Source of the DNA: Odoribacter sp. Z80
GTDB lineage: Bacteria > Bacteroidota > Bacteroidia > Bacteroidales > Marinifilaceae
DNA: 64,000 nucleotides
Assembly (NCBI RefSeq): GCF_009935865.1
Contig: NZ_QWEL01000010.1
Location: 1 to 64,000, forward strand
Direction: 5' to 3'
Shown here: positions 27,020 to 35,480 of the stretch, piece by piece
How the letters are laid out: each line of letters begins with the position of its first letter
Numbering within the stretch: position 1 is the first letter of the stretch
Notes under the pieces: generated by a model
The model's input: only the letters and a program-made list of their open reading frames with translations
What the model was told of the DNA's origin: nothing
The model's database searches: none
Made by a program: the position numbers and the translations under genes

Positions 27020-28810
27020 ATGGAAAAATTTAAAGAATTAGGTTTAGAAGAAAAAATCCTTAAAGGTATTGAAGATTTAGGGTTCGAAACACCCAGTCCC
27101 GTACAGGAAAAAGTGATTCCCGTTATTTTAGGGGAAGAGAATGATTTGGTTGCATTGGCCCAGACCGGGACAGGAAAGACAGCAGCATTCGGTTTACCGT
27201 TAATTCAGAAGTTAGATACTTCCCTGAATGAAATCCAGGTATTGATATTGAGTCCTACCAGGGAGTTGTGTGTGCAAATCGGTAAGGATTTGCAGAATTA
27301 TGCCAAATACCGGCCAGATATTCAAGTGTTGTGTGTGTACGGAGGTACAGAAATCCGCAAACAGATTAGGGAGTTGGAAAAAGGAGTGCATGTATTGGTT
27401 GCTACTCCGGGGCGCTTGTGTGACTTGATAAAACGACAGGCGGTCAATATAGACCATGTGCGTTCGGTTGTATTGGATGAAGCCGATGAGATGCTGAACA
27501 TGGGCTTTAAGGAGGATTTGAATTTTATTCTGGAAGAGACTCCGGATAGCCGGAACACTTATTTATTTTCGGCAACTATGCCGAAAGAAGTGGAACGCAT
27601 TGCCCGCAATTACCTGCATAATGCGAAAGAAATCTCTACTGGTAAGAAGAATCAGGGAGCTGATACGGTGTCCCATGTTTATTATCAGGTACGGGCTAAA
27701 GATTGTTATGAAACCTTGCACCGGGTGATAGATTGTGCTCCTGATATGTATGCTATTATTTTTGTGCGTACGAAAATGGATGCCCGGGAGATTGTCCGTA
27801 AATTGCAGAAAGACGGAATTGAATGTGATGCATTGCATGGTGATTTAAGCCAGGCCCAACGCGATGAGGTGATGGAACGTTTCCGGGCGAAGCGGCTGAA
27901 AGTTTTGGTTGCGACTGATGTGGCGGCCAGAGGCTTGGATGTGGATAATCTGACCCATGTGATAAATTTTAACCTTCCGGAGGACGTGGAAAGTTATACC
28001 CACCGGAGTGGACGTACCGGACGTGCCGGGCGGGAAGGTGTTTCGGTAGCCATTATCAATTCCAAGGAAAAAGGAAAACTGCATCGGATTGAGAAAATAC
28101 TGAAAAAACAGTTCCAATATTTGGAAGTGCCTGCCGGAGAAGCGGTTTGCCGGGCTCAATTGCTTTATTATGCCGATAAGATTATGGCTGCCGAGCCTAA
28201 GGAGACCTTGGATAAGTATCAGCAGGAGTTGTTTGAAAAATTTGAAGCTTTGACGAAAGAGGAATTGATACAGAAAATCGTTTCCTATGAATTCGGTAAA
28301 TTGCTGAAGAAATATGCATCAGTGGAGGATTTGAATCTTTCCGAGGATGAACGCCGCGGAGGCAAGGGTAAGGAAGGCCGGCGCAGTGACCGGCGGGAGG
28401 AGAGCTCAAATGAGTTTACTACTTTCAGTGTGAATGTCGGAAAGGAGGACGGTTTTACTCCGCGCGACCTGATGAGCATTATCAACGAAAATGCTCCGCG
28501 TAAAGGTCTGGAAATAGGCAGTATCCGTATTTTTGAAACCAATACCAAGTTTGAAGTAGATATTCGCGGCTTAAACGGATTTATGTCTTGTTTTCGTAAC
28601 GTGAGCTTTAATGGCCTGCCTTTTACTTTGACTGAAGTAAAGGACCGTTACAGTCGTGAGCGGGGAACAGATCGTGGCCGTGGCCGCGATTTTGGCGGAG
28701 GACGCCGGAATGCTACTGCAAACAATAAGTGGCGCAAAAGCGAAAGCGGCGGTCGTGCCCGGTTCAGCGAAAAGAAAAAAGACGTGGGAGGCAAGAAGCG
28801 CAGAAAATAA
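27020..28810 (+). CDS. deaD: DEAD-box RNA helicase with DbpA-type RNA-binding domain
   Basis: 596 residues. Helicase motifs appear in order: Q motif (LGFETPSPVQ), AQTGTGKT at 47-54, PTREL, TPGR, DEAD at 153-156, SAT, ARGLDVDN and HRSGRTGRAG. A DbpA-like RNA-binding fold follows (about 470-550, FTTFSVNVGKEDGFTPRDLMS), then a basic RG-rich tail (RGTDRGRGRDFGGGRR). Such enzymes remodel RNA in ribosome assembly, mRNA decay and cold adaptation. It stands 108 bases after the second ftsZ, so it may have its own promoter. The symbol is by similarity; csdA or dbpA are equally fair. Confidence 0.9.
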   Translation: MEKFKELGLEEKILKGIEDLGFETPSPVQEKVIPVILGEENDLVALAQTGTGKTAAFGLPLIQKLDTSLNEIQVLILSPTRELCVQIGKDLQNYAKYRPDIQVLCVYGGTEIRKQIRELEKGVHVLVATPGRLCDLIKRQAVNIDHVRSVVLDEADEMLNMGFKEDLNFILEETPDSRNTYLFSATMPKEVERIARNYLHNAKEISTGKKNQGADTVSHVYYQVRAKDCYETLHRVIDCAPDMYAIIFVRTKMDAREIVRKLQKDGIECDALHGDLSQAQRDEVMERFRAKRLKVLVATDVAARGLDVDNLTHVINFNLPEDVESYTHRSGRTGRAGREGVSVAIINSKEKGKLHRIEKILKKQFQYLEVPAGEAVCRAQLLYYADKIMAAEPKETLDKYQQELFEKFEALTKEELIQKIVSYEFGKLLKKYASVEDLNLSEDERRGGKGKEGRRSDRREESSNEFTTFSVNVGKEDGFTPRDLMSIINENAPRKGLEIGSIRIFETNTKFEVDIRGLNGFMSCFRNVSFNGLPFTLTEVKDRYSRERGTDRGRGRDFGGGRRNATANNKWRKSESGGRARFSEKKKDVGGKKRRK

Positions 28811-28827
28811 GATAGTAGAAAAAATTA

Positions 28828-28905
28828 AGGTACCTACATACCAGATTACACCAAATCATAGATTAAAAAGAAAACCGGTTGAATTTCAACCGGTTCTTTT
28901 TTATT
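28828..28905 (-). repeat. Interspersed composite repeat, copy 2
   Basis: On the minus strand this stretch reads hairpin, A/T-rich spacer, then GTAATCTGGTATGTAGGT, in the same order and spacing as 8221-8297. The hairpin loop regions and spacer differ slightly, so the copies have diverged. It sits between the helicase gene and the first truncated gene of the island. Confidence 0.7.
28873..28902. terminator. Rho-independent terminator, usable in both directions
   Basis: AACCGGTTGAA (28873-28883) pairs exactly with TTCAACCGGTT (28885-28895) and is followed by CTTTTTT. The minus strand also shows a U-rich run after the stem. It ends the helicase transcript and is part of the composite repeat. Confidence 0.8.
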
Positions 28906-28915
28906 CATAAAGATT

Positions 28916-29176
28916 TTAATCTTCATAGAAAATCTTAAATGTTATAATGTCTCCTTCATCATCAATAATAATTTCTGATATATAATCTCCTTCCATTTTA
29001 TAACTGAATTTATATTCAGATTCATCTTTTCCTTCTTCTTCAGACTCACCTGTATATTTTATTGAAGAAGGTAAATGTTGAGAACGTTTTCCAGCAATAT
29101 CTAATAAAAATGGTTCGGTTACAGATTCGGTACTAAAAGTAATATATGTTATAAAAGGAAATAAATCAATATTCAA
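28916..29176 (-). pseudogene. C-terminal fragment of a DUF4595-type lipoprotein
   Basis: 86 codons without signal peptide. The text HLPSSIKYTGESEEE, then YKFSYKMEGDYISEIIIDDEG and ITFKIFYED resembles the end of DUF4595-domain lipoproteins, and shares its layout with the last gene of the SusC/SusD operon (42556-43575). The N-terminal two thirds are missing, and the sequence beyond 29176 belongs to another truncated gene in the opposite direction. It is therefore read as debris from a lost operon. A short expressed protein cannot be excluded. Confidence 0.5.
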
Positions 29177-29190
29177 ATTATGGTGCTCCT

Positions 29191-29595
29191 ATGCTAGTGG
29201 ATGGTTTACAGGGTAATTCCAATTATAAAACCGGTCGCTGGATTGCTTTTTACGGAAATGATATGGAAGCAGTGGTGGATATGCAGCAACCTACAGAGAT
29301 TTCAAGTGCTGAGATTGCTGTTTGTGTGGAAAAAGGGGACTGGATTTTTGATGCCCGTGGGTTTGCTGTTGAAATATCCGAAGATGGTAATAACTATACG
29401 CGGGTTGCGGCTGAGAATTACCCTGCGATGAAAAAAGAGGACCGTAACGGAATATTTAATCATAAACTGACATTTGAGCCGGTAAAAGCCCGTTATGTAA
29501 AGGTGATTGCTAACTCTGAGCGTCAGATTCCCGAGTGGCATGGCGGTAAAGGAAATCTGGGATTTTTATTTGTTGATGAAATTGTGCTGAATTAA
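29191..29595 (+). pseudogene. C-terminal F5/8-type (discoidin) domain fragment, probably of a GH20 beta-hexosaminidase
   Basis: 134 codons from an internal ATG; the frame is open for some codons further left (YGAP before Met). The sequence LVDGLQGNSNYKTGRWIAF, VVDMQQPTEISSAEIAVC, DWIFDARGFAVEIS, VKARYVKVIANSE and WHGGKGNLGFLFVDEIVLN is the C-terminal carbohydrate-binding sandwich found at the end of many Bacteroidota GH20 enzymes. There is no signal peptide and no catalytic domain, so only the tail survives. It meets the DUF4595 fragment head to head at about 29150-29190, marking a rearrangement. Confidence 0.6.
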
Positions 29596-29959
29596 TATTT
29601 TCAGCAGCAGAATAAGGGAATATTGAAATTTTGAGAAATCTTGTATGAGCCTCACAGCAATGCCGTTGTGAGTTTTTTGCATTAATTTTGTCATTAAAAT
29701 CGGAAATATGAAATAATTATGATAAAGTAGTTGATGTCTTTGATGATGGTGCGCAGATTATTGTTTATGGTAAGTTAGTTGGTCGGTGTAAAATGGGATA
29801 TTAGAACTTAATGTTACAGGAAAACTTACTTATATTAATCGTGATTTTAATCAATCGGAAGATGATAGTGGAGTAAAAGCAGGACCATATATATCTTCCA
29901 TTATTGGAATAAAGAAAAGAATAGAAATCTATTTGTCTAAAAATTGACAAATATTAGGA

Positions 29960-29995
29960 ATAAAATAGTTTGTTGTAATTTGGTATGTAGGTGCC
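29960..29995 (+). repeat. Interspersed composite repeat, partial copy 3
   Basis: ATAAAATAGTT, then GTTGTAATTTGGTATGTAGG and TGCC. Compared with 8262-8297 it differs at about four of 36 positions. The hairpin part is absent. The copy ends 77 bases before the ECF sigma start codon. Confidence 0.6.
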
Positions 29996-30037
29996 TTTTT
30001 TATACAAAAACGGTTATAGCCACATAGGCAAAAATAT

Positions 30038-30045
30038 TATATTTG
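30038..30045 (+). promoter_or_regulatory. Promoter -7 box of the ECF sigma gene
   Basis: TATATTTG fits the Bacteroidota vegetative consensus TAnnTTTG exactly and lies 26 bases before the sigma start codon. A matching -33 TTTG at the right distance is not evident. Confidence 0.5.
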
Positions 30046-30071
30046 CGTTTTTAACGGTAAAAGATAAAAAC

Positions 30072-30638
30072 ATGTCTGCTCCAGCACCACCACCTTTGCA
30101 TGATATTTTACGTTACGATGATGTGGCGGTGAAGTTACTGTTCGAGCATTATTATGTGCCTTTGGTGATTTTTGCCAAAAACTACCTTTCGGATATAGAA
30201 GACTGCAAAGATGTGGTACAAGGAATTTTTCTTCATCTTATTGAAAACAGGGAAAAATTTACTTCTGTTGATAATTTGAAAGCTTACCTTTACCAGACTA
30301 CTCATAACCGTTGTTTGAAACACCTGCGTCATGAAGGAGTAAAACAACGGTATGTTTTTGAATCACAATCCATTGAAGAAGAAGCTTTTTATTTAGACCA
30401 TGTCCTGGAAGAAGAGGTATATATACAACTTATACAGGCCATCGATTCTCTCCCGGGGCAATGCCGAAAAGTTTTCCGGTTAGTGCTTGAAAATAAAAGT
30501 AATCAGGAAATAGCCGAAACTCTTTCCATTAGTGTTGAAACTGTCAAATCTTACAAAAAGCAAGGAAAAGCTTTGTTGTACAAGCGTTTAAAAGGTATTG
30601 TCCCGCTGGTTCTACTGACTTTTTGGTTACAATTTTGA
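30072..30638 (+). CDS. FecI-like ECF RNA polymerase sigma factor
   Basis: 188 residues from ATG 30072, chosen because it follows the promoter box and removes an unlikely N-terminal extension. Region 2 (about 18-62: LFEHYYVPLVIFAKNYLSDIEDCKDVVQ) binds the -10 element and core polymerase. Region 4 (about 120-170: IDSLPGQCRKVFRL, NQEIAETLSISVETVKSYKKQG) is the helix-turn-helix for the -35 element. The hydrophobic end (VPLVLLTFWLQF) is common in Bacteroidota members. With the FecR gene 67 bases downstream it should switch on the SusC/SusD operon when the barrel senses its ligand. Confidence 0.92.
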   Translation: MSAPAPPPLHDILRYDDVAVKLLFEHYYVPLVIFAKNYLSDIEDCKDVVQGIFLHLIENREKFTSVDNLKAYLYQTTHNRCLKHLRHEGVKQRYVFESQSIEEEAFYLDHVLEEEVYIQLIQAIDSLPGQCRKVFRLVLENKSNQEIAETLSISVETVKSYKKQGKALLYKRLKGIVPLVLLTFWLQF

Positions 30639-30705
30639 TTATTTTTCATATTCGTATACCCTCTTTTTGTTTCCTTAAGGGTCTTTATATTGATTTGGAA
30701 ATATT

Positions 30706-31887
30706 ATGGAAACAAAAGAAAGTAAAATATTCCGGTTAGCGGAAATAATAGCGCGTTCTCTGCGGGAAGAACTTTCCGCAACGGAGCGCATGATGTTAGA
30801 GGAGTGGTTGGCTCAGGATGAACGTCACCGCACCTTGTACGACTCTTTCGGACAAGAAAAAACACTTGCAGAACAGCTACAGTTACATCAGCATATCGAC
30901 TGGGAGGGTGACTGTCGGATGTTTATGCAGAAACAGCATGCTTTGCGTCGTTGCCGCTGGCTATTCCATAACGGTCTCCGTTATGCTGCTGCAGTTATGT
31001 TGCTACTTTCCGGACTGACTGTGTGGTTGGTGAAATCCCACCGGATAGATTCAGCATTGCCTGCCGAAGAATGGGGAAACGGCCACAACAAAGCTTGTCT
31101 CACCCTCGCAGGCGGCGAGCAGATTGTTTTATCGCAAAACGACACGGTAACCGTTCCTCTGCTTTCCCAAAAAGGAGCGAATATTGAAATCCGGGAAAAC
31201 CAAATTACTTATTCTACAACATCGGCTGTCAACGACAATATTCCCTGCAATACGCTCACTACACCCCGGGGCGGAGAGTATCTGCTGACCCTTGCGGACG
31301 GTACCCGGGTATGGCTCAACACCGAGTCGCAGCTCCGTTACCCGGTAAAATTCACCGGAAAACAACGCACCGTTTATCTTATCGGTGAAGCTTACTTCCA
31401 TGTGCATCCCGATGCTTCGCACCCGTTCACCGTTATTTCCGGGCCTGCCGAAATCACGGTGCTGGGCACAAGCTTCAACCTGCGGGCTTATCCGGAGGAG
31501 GATATTGTCACGACATTAGTTTCAGGAGCCGTGCAGATGTCCGAAAAAATCGGCGGACAAAGCGTACGTCTGGCTCCCGGCGAACAGGGATGCCTCGAGA
31601 AAACCAACGGTTACATCACAAAACAGGAAGTCGACACCTATCTCCATACAGCCTGGAAAGACGGGCGAATCGTTTTCCGGGACATGCGGTTGGAAGACCT
31701 GTTTACCACCCTTGCCCGTTGGTACGACTTAGAAGTGTTCTACCTCAATCCCGAAGTAAAAGACATCCGTTTCACAGGCGACATGGACAAAACCGAACGC
31801 TTCGAAGACATACTTCGCATCATTGAGCAAAATCGGCGGGTACGCTTCCACATCAAAGGCCACACGGTCTCTATCTCATGGCAATAA
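30706..31887 (+). CDS. FecR-family anti-sigma factor
   Basis: 393 residues. A cytoplasmic N-terminal part (1-90, AEIIARSLREELSATERMMLEEWLAQ) binds the sigma factor, one membrane helix lies near 92-108 (YAAAVMLLLSGLTVWLV), and the periplasmic part holds a FecR domain (about 180-285: TPRGGEYLLTLADGTRVWLNTESQLRYPV, GEAYFHV, VLGTSFNLRAY) and a C-terminal DUF4974-type domain (LEDLFTTLARWYDLEVFY). It carries the signal from the STN domain of the SusC-like receptor to the sigma factor. From about 31,000 on, codon use turns C-rich. Confidence 0.93.
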   Translation: METKESKIFRLAEIIARSLREELSATERMMLEEWLAQDERHRTLYDSFGQEKTLAEQLQLHQHIDWEGDCRMFMQKQHALRRCRWLFHNGLRYAAAVMLLLSGLTVWLVKSHRIDSALPAEEWGNGHNKACLTLAGGEQIVLSQNDTVTVPLLSQKGANIEIRENQITYSTTSAVNDNIPCNTLTTPRGGEYLLTLADGTRVWLNTESQLRYPVKFTGKQRTVYLIGEAYFHVHPDASHPFTVISGPAEITVLGTSFNLRAYPEEDIVTTLVSGAVQMSEKIGGQSVRLAPGEQGCLEKTNGYITKQEVDTYLHTAWKDGRIVFRDMRLEDLFTTLARWYDLEVFYLNPEVKDIRFTGDMDKTERFEDILRIIEQNRRVRFHIKGHTVSISWQ

Positions 31888-31922
31888 ATCATTAACTAAA
31901 ATAAAAGTCTAAATCAAATTTA

Positions 31923-34900
31923 ATGGAAAACAGAGCTGAAAACAGCCGTCGCTATGGTGGGCGATGGCGCAAAACACAAAAGATTATGAAACTTTGTATG
32001 TTGTTTTTGTGCGCAGCCTTTTTACAAGTCTCGGCTAAGACTTACTCACAGGAGGCAAAATTGGACCTGAAAGTGAACAATGCTTCGCTGGAGCAAGTCA
32101 TGAACAACATCCGCCGGCAATCGGAGTTTAGTTTTTTCTTCGACGATGCGGCCGTGAAAAATATTGCCAACATCACGTTGGATGTCCGGAATGTCCATAT
32201 CGAAGAAGTGCTCACCGCTTGCCTGAAAGGGACAGGTTTTTCTTTCCGCATTTTAGACAAAACCATTATTCTGTTCCGTGAACAATCCCAAACAGTGGAC
32301 CCTCAAAAATTTTATAAAGTACACGGAAAAGTAGTGGACGAAAATAACATGCCCCTGCCGGGTGTTACCGTCCTCTTAGACAGCACACAAATGGGGATTT
32401 CTACAGATGTCGGGGGGAATTTCACCCTGTCGGTACCCCGGGAAAAGGGAAAATTGGTCTTTTCCTTTGTGGGCTACAAAACCGTAAAAATACCCTATAA
32501 CGGTGAAAATGCTGTAAATGTAAAAATGGAGCCCGAATCGGCCAACTTGGAAGAAGTGCAGGTTGTGGCCTACGGTGCACAAAAAAAACGTACTGTTGTC
32601 AGTGCAATCTCCTCCGTAAAAGCTGATGACCTCAAGGAATTGCCTACCCATAGTCTCGAAAACCTGTTGCAGGGACACATGGCAGGAGTGGAAATCAGCA
32701 ACATTTCCGGTTCTCCGGGCGGTGGCGGTTCGCTGGTAGCCATTCGGGGATATAACTCTTTGTTTGTCGAAGGCGAAGGCGATGAACGCAATTACGGCAC
32801 CCCGCTTTACGTTATCGACGGCGTGCCCATGCAGTCGTTCACCTCACCGGTGACCGGCTCGAATACCTTGTCTGATTTAGACCCGTCGATGATTGAATCC
32901 ATCGAAGTACTGAAAGATGCCGCTTCTGCTGCCATTTACGGTTCGCGTGCCGGAAACGGCGTTATCCTCATCACGACCAAGAAAGGCCAGGCCGGAAAAG
33001 CCCGTTTCGCTGCCAACTTTTCTTATTCGGCATCTTGGTTACCCGCAGCTCCTGACCAATGGGGGGGCATTTATGAACGCAGGTACCACCTCGAAGCTTT
33101 ATACAACACCCTGGCTCCTTATAAAACAGCCGACGGCACCTGGAAATTGCCGGAGTCGTACGAAGAGGTATATGAAAACCGCAAGGACCACGGCCCCATG
33201 TACAATTGGTTTTGGGGGTCTACCCGTCCGCAGAATGCCATTGCCTTACAGGACAGTCTGAATCCGTTTTACAACAACTCTACCCACTGGTGGCGGCAAA
33301 ACTACCAGGTTGCCAAGGTGCTCAATGCAAACCTTCAGGCTTCCGGCGGAAATGAAAACGTACGTTATATGATTGGTGCCGGATATTACGACGAAGAAGG
33401 AATTGCTATCAATACAGGCTTTACCCGCTTCAATGTATTGACGAACCTGACGGCTATGCCGGCTAAAAAATTGCGCATGGACAGCCAGTTGTCACTCACC
33501 TATAGCGACCGGAGCCGGGGGAGCAACGCCGGTAGCAATGCCAGCAAAATGGAAGGGATTACTTCCGATCCGACAGATACACCCACCTTGCTGCCCGGAG
33601 AAGGGGAAGTAGCCCGGAAGATGCTCCAGCAAATGAATGAGACATCGGAAAAAAATCAAAGCTATTCCGGGCGGTTCAATTTGGTGCTGGACTACGAGAT
33701 TATCCGCAATCTGCACCTGAAATTGTCGGCAGGCGTGGATTTCAACCAGCAGAATCAGAACGTCTTCAAACCGAAGGCGTTGGACCCGACTTACCATTTT
33801 TCTACTTCGGAGGGGACCATTGCGCGGGACATTTCGCTCATAAACGAAAACCTGCTGAGCTATAATTTCTCCCTCAAAAACCAGCATAATTTCGATGTAT
33901 TACTGGGACTTTCTTTCCAGAAAGACCAGAGTTTCACGAATAAAGGTTCAGGTTCCAACGGACCGAACGACCATGTCCACTATGTCGGCGAACAAGGTTG
34001 GGGGGGCGACAACGGTTTAAACAATGTGGGCGACGGTACCACAGACCTGTTTATGTCCGCCTTCACTTATCTGTCTAATTTCGACGAAGAACGCCTCAAT
34101 AGTTATTTCGGTCGTGTCACCTATAATTTTCAGGAAAAATATATGCTGGAAGCCACGTTGCGCCGCGACGGTTCCTCCGTGTTCGGCGAAAACGTTCGTT
34201 GGGCCACTTTCCCCTCTGTCGCCTTGGGATGGGCTTTTTCAGAAGAACCGTTTATGAAACGCTTTTATTGGCTGAGTTTTGCTAAAATACGTGGTAGCTG
34301 GGGTGTTTCCGGACAGAAATTCCATCAGCCCTACTTGGCACACGGACTGCTGTCGCCCGACCATTACACCTTCCACGGTAATGCAGGAATGTTGCCGAAT
34401 ACGAGTGCCGGCGTTATCAACAAAAACCTCAGCTGGGAAGAAACCAACCAATACGACGTGGGATTGGATGTCAGCTTGCTCGACTATCGTTTTAAAATCA
34501 ATCTAGACTATTATTACCGCTACACCAAAGGCCAGTTGAACCGCATTACCCTCCCGGGAAACACGCAATATCTCGGTTTCCAGTGGCAAAACGGAATGGC
34601 CATTTCCAATCAGGGTATAGAACTGGAACTGACGGCCGACATTTTCCGCGAAACGGCGGTACAGTGGCGCATGAAATTCAACCTTTCGCGCAACTGGAAC
34701 CGCTTTGAGAAGAGTGCGGACGGGTTCGACTTCAACAGCCAGATTATCGGCAGGCCGCTCCACCAGTTGATGGTGTTCAAAACCGACGGTTTCTACAACA
34801 GTCTGGACGAAGTGCCCAAATATTACACGGCTAACAAAGAAATACAGTTGATTTACGACAACGACACCCGGATGGTGTATCTGCCGGGCGCGCGTAAGCT

Positions 34901-35468
34901 TGTAGACCTTAACGGTGACGGGCGTATCAGTGCTGCCGATAAATACGCAGCTGCCAGTCCGCTGCCTAAGGCACACGGGGGATTCATCAATGAAATTCGT
35001 TGGAAGAACCTGGACCTGAACATCTTCTTCAATTACTCCATCGGTCGGCATGCACTGAAAATTTACGACGATTTCAGCCTGAAACCGGATGCTGCTTCCG
35101 GTCCCCTCTTTGCCGATGTGACCCAACTAAACGTCTGGAACGGTGCAGCAGGCCAACAGGCAGTTTACCCCAAACCCCAGGATTACGGATTGTATTACCA
35201 GTACTCCGGCCTGTTCGATTGTGACATCGAAAAGGTACATTTCCTGCGCCTGAAACAATTGACATTGGGATACAACCTGGAAGAGAAGATTGTCAAAAAA
35301 ATCGGCCTCGGTAGTGCGCGTTTCTTCGTGACAGCCGAAAACCTTTTCCTGCTGACCAACTATTCCGGTATCGACCCGGAATTGATCGACCCGACCAACG
35401 GTATGGATAACCTTACTTCCTATCCGTTGCCCCGCAAGTTTACCGTAGGATTGACCGTTAACTTTTAA
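31923..35468 (+). CDS. SusC/RagA-family TonB-dependent outer-membrane transporter with STN domain
   Basis: 1181 residues. The signal peptide probably starts at an internal Met (MKLCMLFLCAAFLQVSA, about residue 22). Next come an STN domain (about 48-120: LDLKVNNASLEQVMNNIRRQ), which is the part that talks to FecR; a carboxypeptidase-regulatory-like domain (about 135-215); the plug (VVAYGAQKKRTVVSAIS, then IRGYNSLF, LYVIDGVP); and a barrel of about 900 residues ending LPRKFTVGLTVNF. With the SusD-like lid encoded next, it imports a large substrate using TonB energy. The substrate cannot be read from sequence; peptide or protein is suggested by the protease downstream. Confidence 0.95.
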   Translation: MENRAENSRRYGGRWRKTQKIMKLCMLFLCAAFLQVSAKTYSQEAKLDLKVNNASLEQVMNNIRRQSEFSFFFDDAAVKNIANITLDVRNVHIEEVLTACLKGTGFSFRILDKTIILFREQSQTVDPQKFYKVHGKVVDENNMPLPGVTVLLDSTQMGISTDVGGNFTLSVPREKGKLVFSFVGYKTVKIPYNGENAVNVKMEPESANLEEVQVVAYGAQKKRTVVSAISSVKADDLKELPTHSLENLLQGHMAGVEISNISGSPGGGGSLVAIRGYNSLFVEGEGDERNYGTPLYVIDGVPMQSFTSPVTGSNTLSDLDPSMIESIEVLKDAASAAIYGSRAGNGVILITTKKGQAGKARFAANFSYSASWLPAAPDQWGGIYERRYHLEALYNTLAPYKTADGTWKLPESYEEVYENRKDHGPMYNWFWGSTRPQNAIALQDSLNPFYNNSTHWWRQNYQVAKVLNANLQASGGNENVRYMIGAGYYDEEGIAINTGFTRFNVLTNLTAMPAKKLRMDSQLSLTYSDRSRGSNAGSNASKMEGITSDPTDTPTLLPGEGEVARKMLQQMNETSEKNQSYSGRFNLVLDYEIIRNLHLKLSAGVDFNQQNQNVFKPKALDPTYHFSTSEGTIARDISLINENLLSYNFSLKNQHNFDVLLGLSFQKDQSFTNKGSGSNGPNDHVHYVGEQGWGGDNGLNNVGDGTTDLFMSAFTYLSNFDEERLNSYFGRVTYNFQEKYMLEATLRRDGSSVFGENVRWATFPSVALGWAFSEEPFMKRFYWLSFAKIRGSWGVSGQKFHQPYLAHGLLSPDHYTFHGNAGMLPNTSAGVINKNLSWEETNQYDVGLDVSLLDYRFKINLDYYYRYTKGQLNRITLPGNTQYLGFQWQNGMAISNQGIELELTADIFRETAVQWRMKFNLSRNWNRFEKSADGFDFNSQIIGRPLHQLMVFKTDGFYNSLDEVPKYYTANKEIQLIYDNDTRMVYLPGARKLVDLNGDGRISAADKYAAASPLPKAHGGFINEIRWKNLDLNIFFNYSIGRHALKIYDDFSLKPDAASGPLFADVTQLNVWNGAAGQQAVYPKPQDYGLYYQYSGLFDCDIEKVHFLRLKQLTLGYNLEEKIVKKIGLGSARFFVTAENLFLLTNYSGIDPELIDPTNGMDNLTSYPLPRKFTVGLTVNF

Positions 35469-35480
35469 TATGCCATCGAG

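Larger units (their letters stand above)
29596..30071. other. Intergenic stretch with gene debris before the ECF sigma gene
   Basis: 476 bases without a complete gene. A short open stretch ending at about 29948 reads LELNVTGKLTYINRDFNQ and KAGPYISSIIGIKKRIEIYL, and looks like the tail of a lost protein. Repeat copy 3 (29960-29995) and the sigma-gene promoter box (30038-30045) follow. Confidence 0.5.

Noticed and set aside
29191-29595. Intact small carbohydrate-binding protein
   Set aside because: There is no signal peptide or start signal, and the frame and likeness continue left of the ATG, so a truncated enzyme end is more likely.
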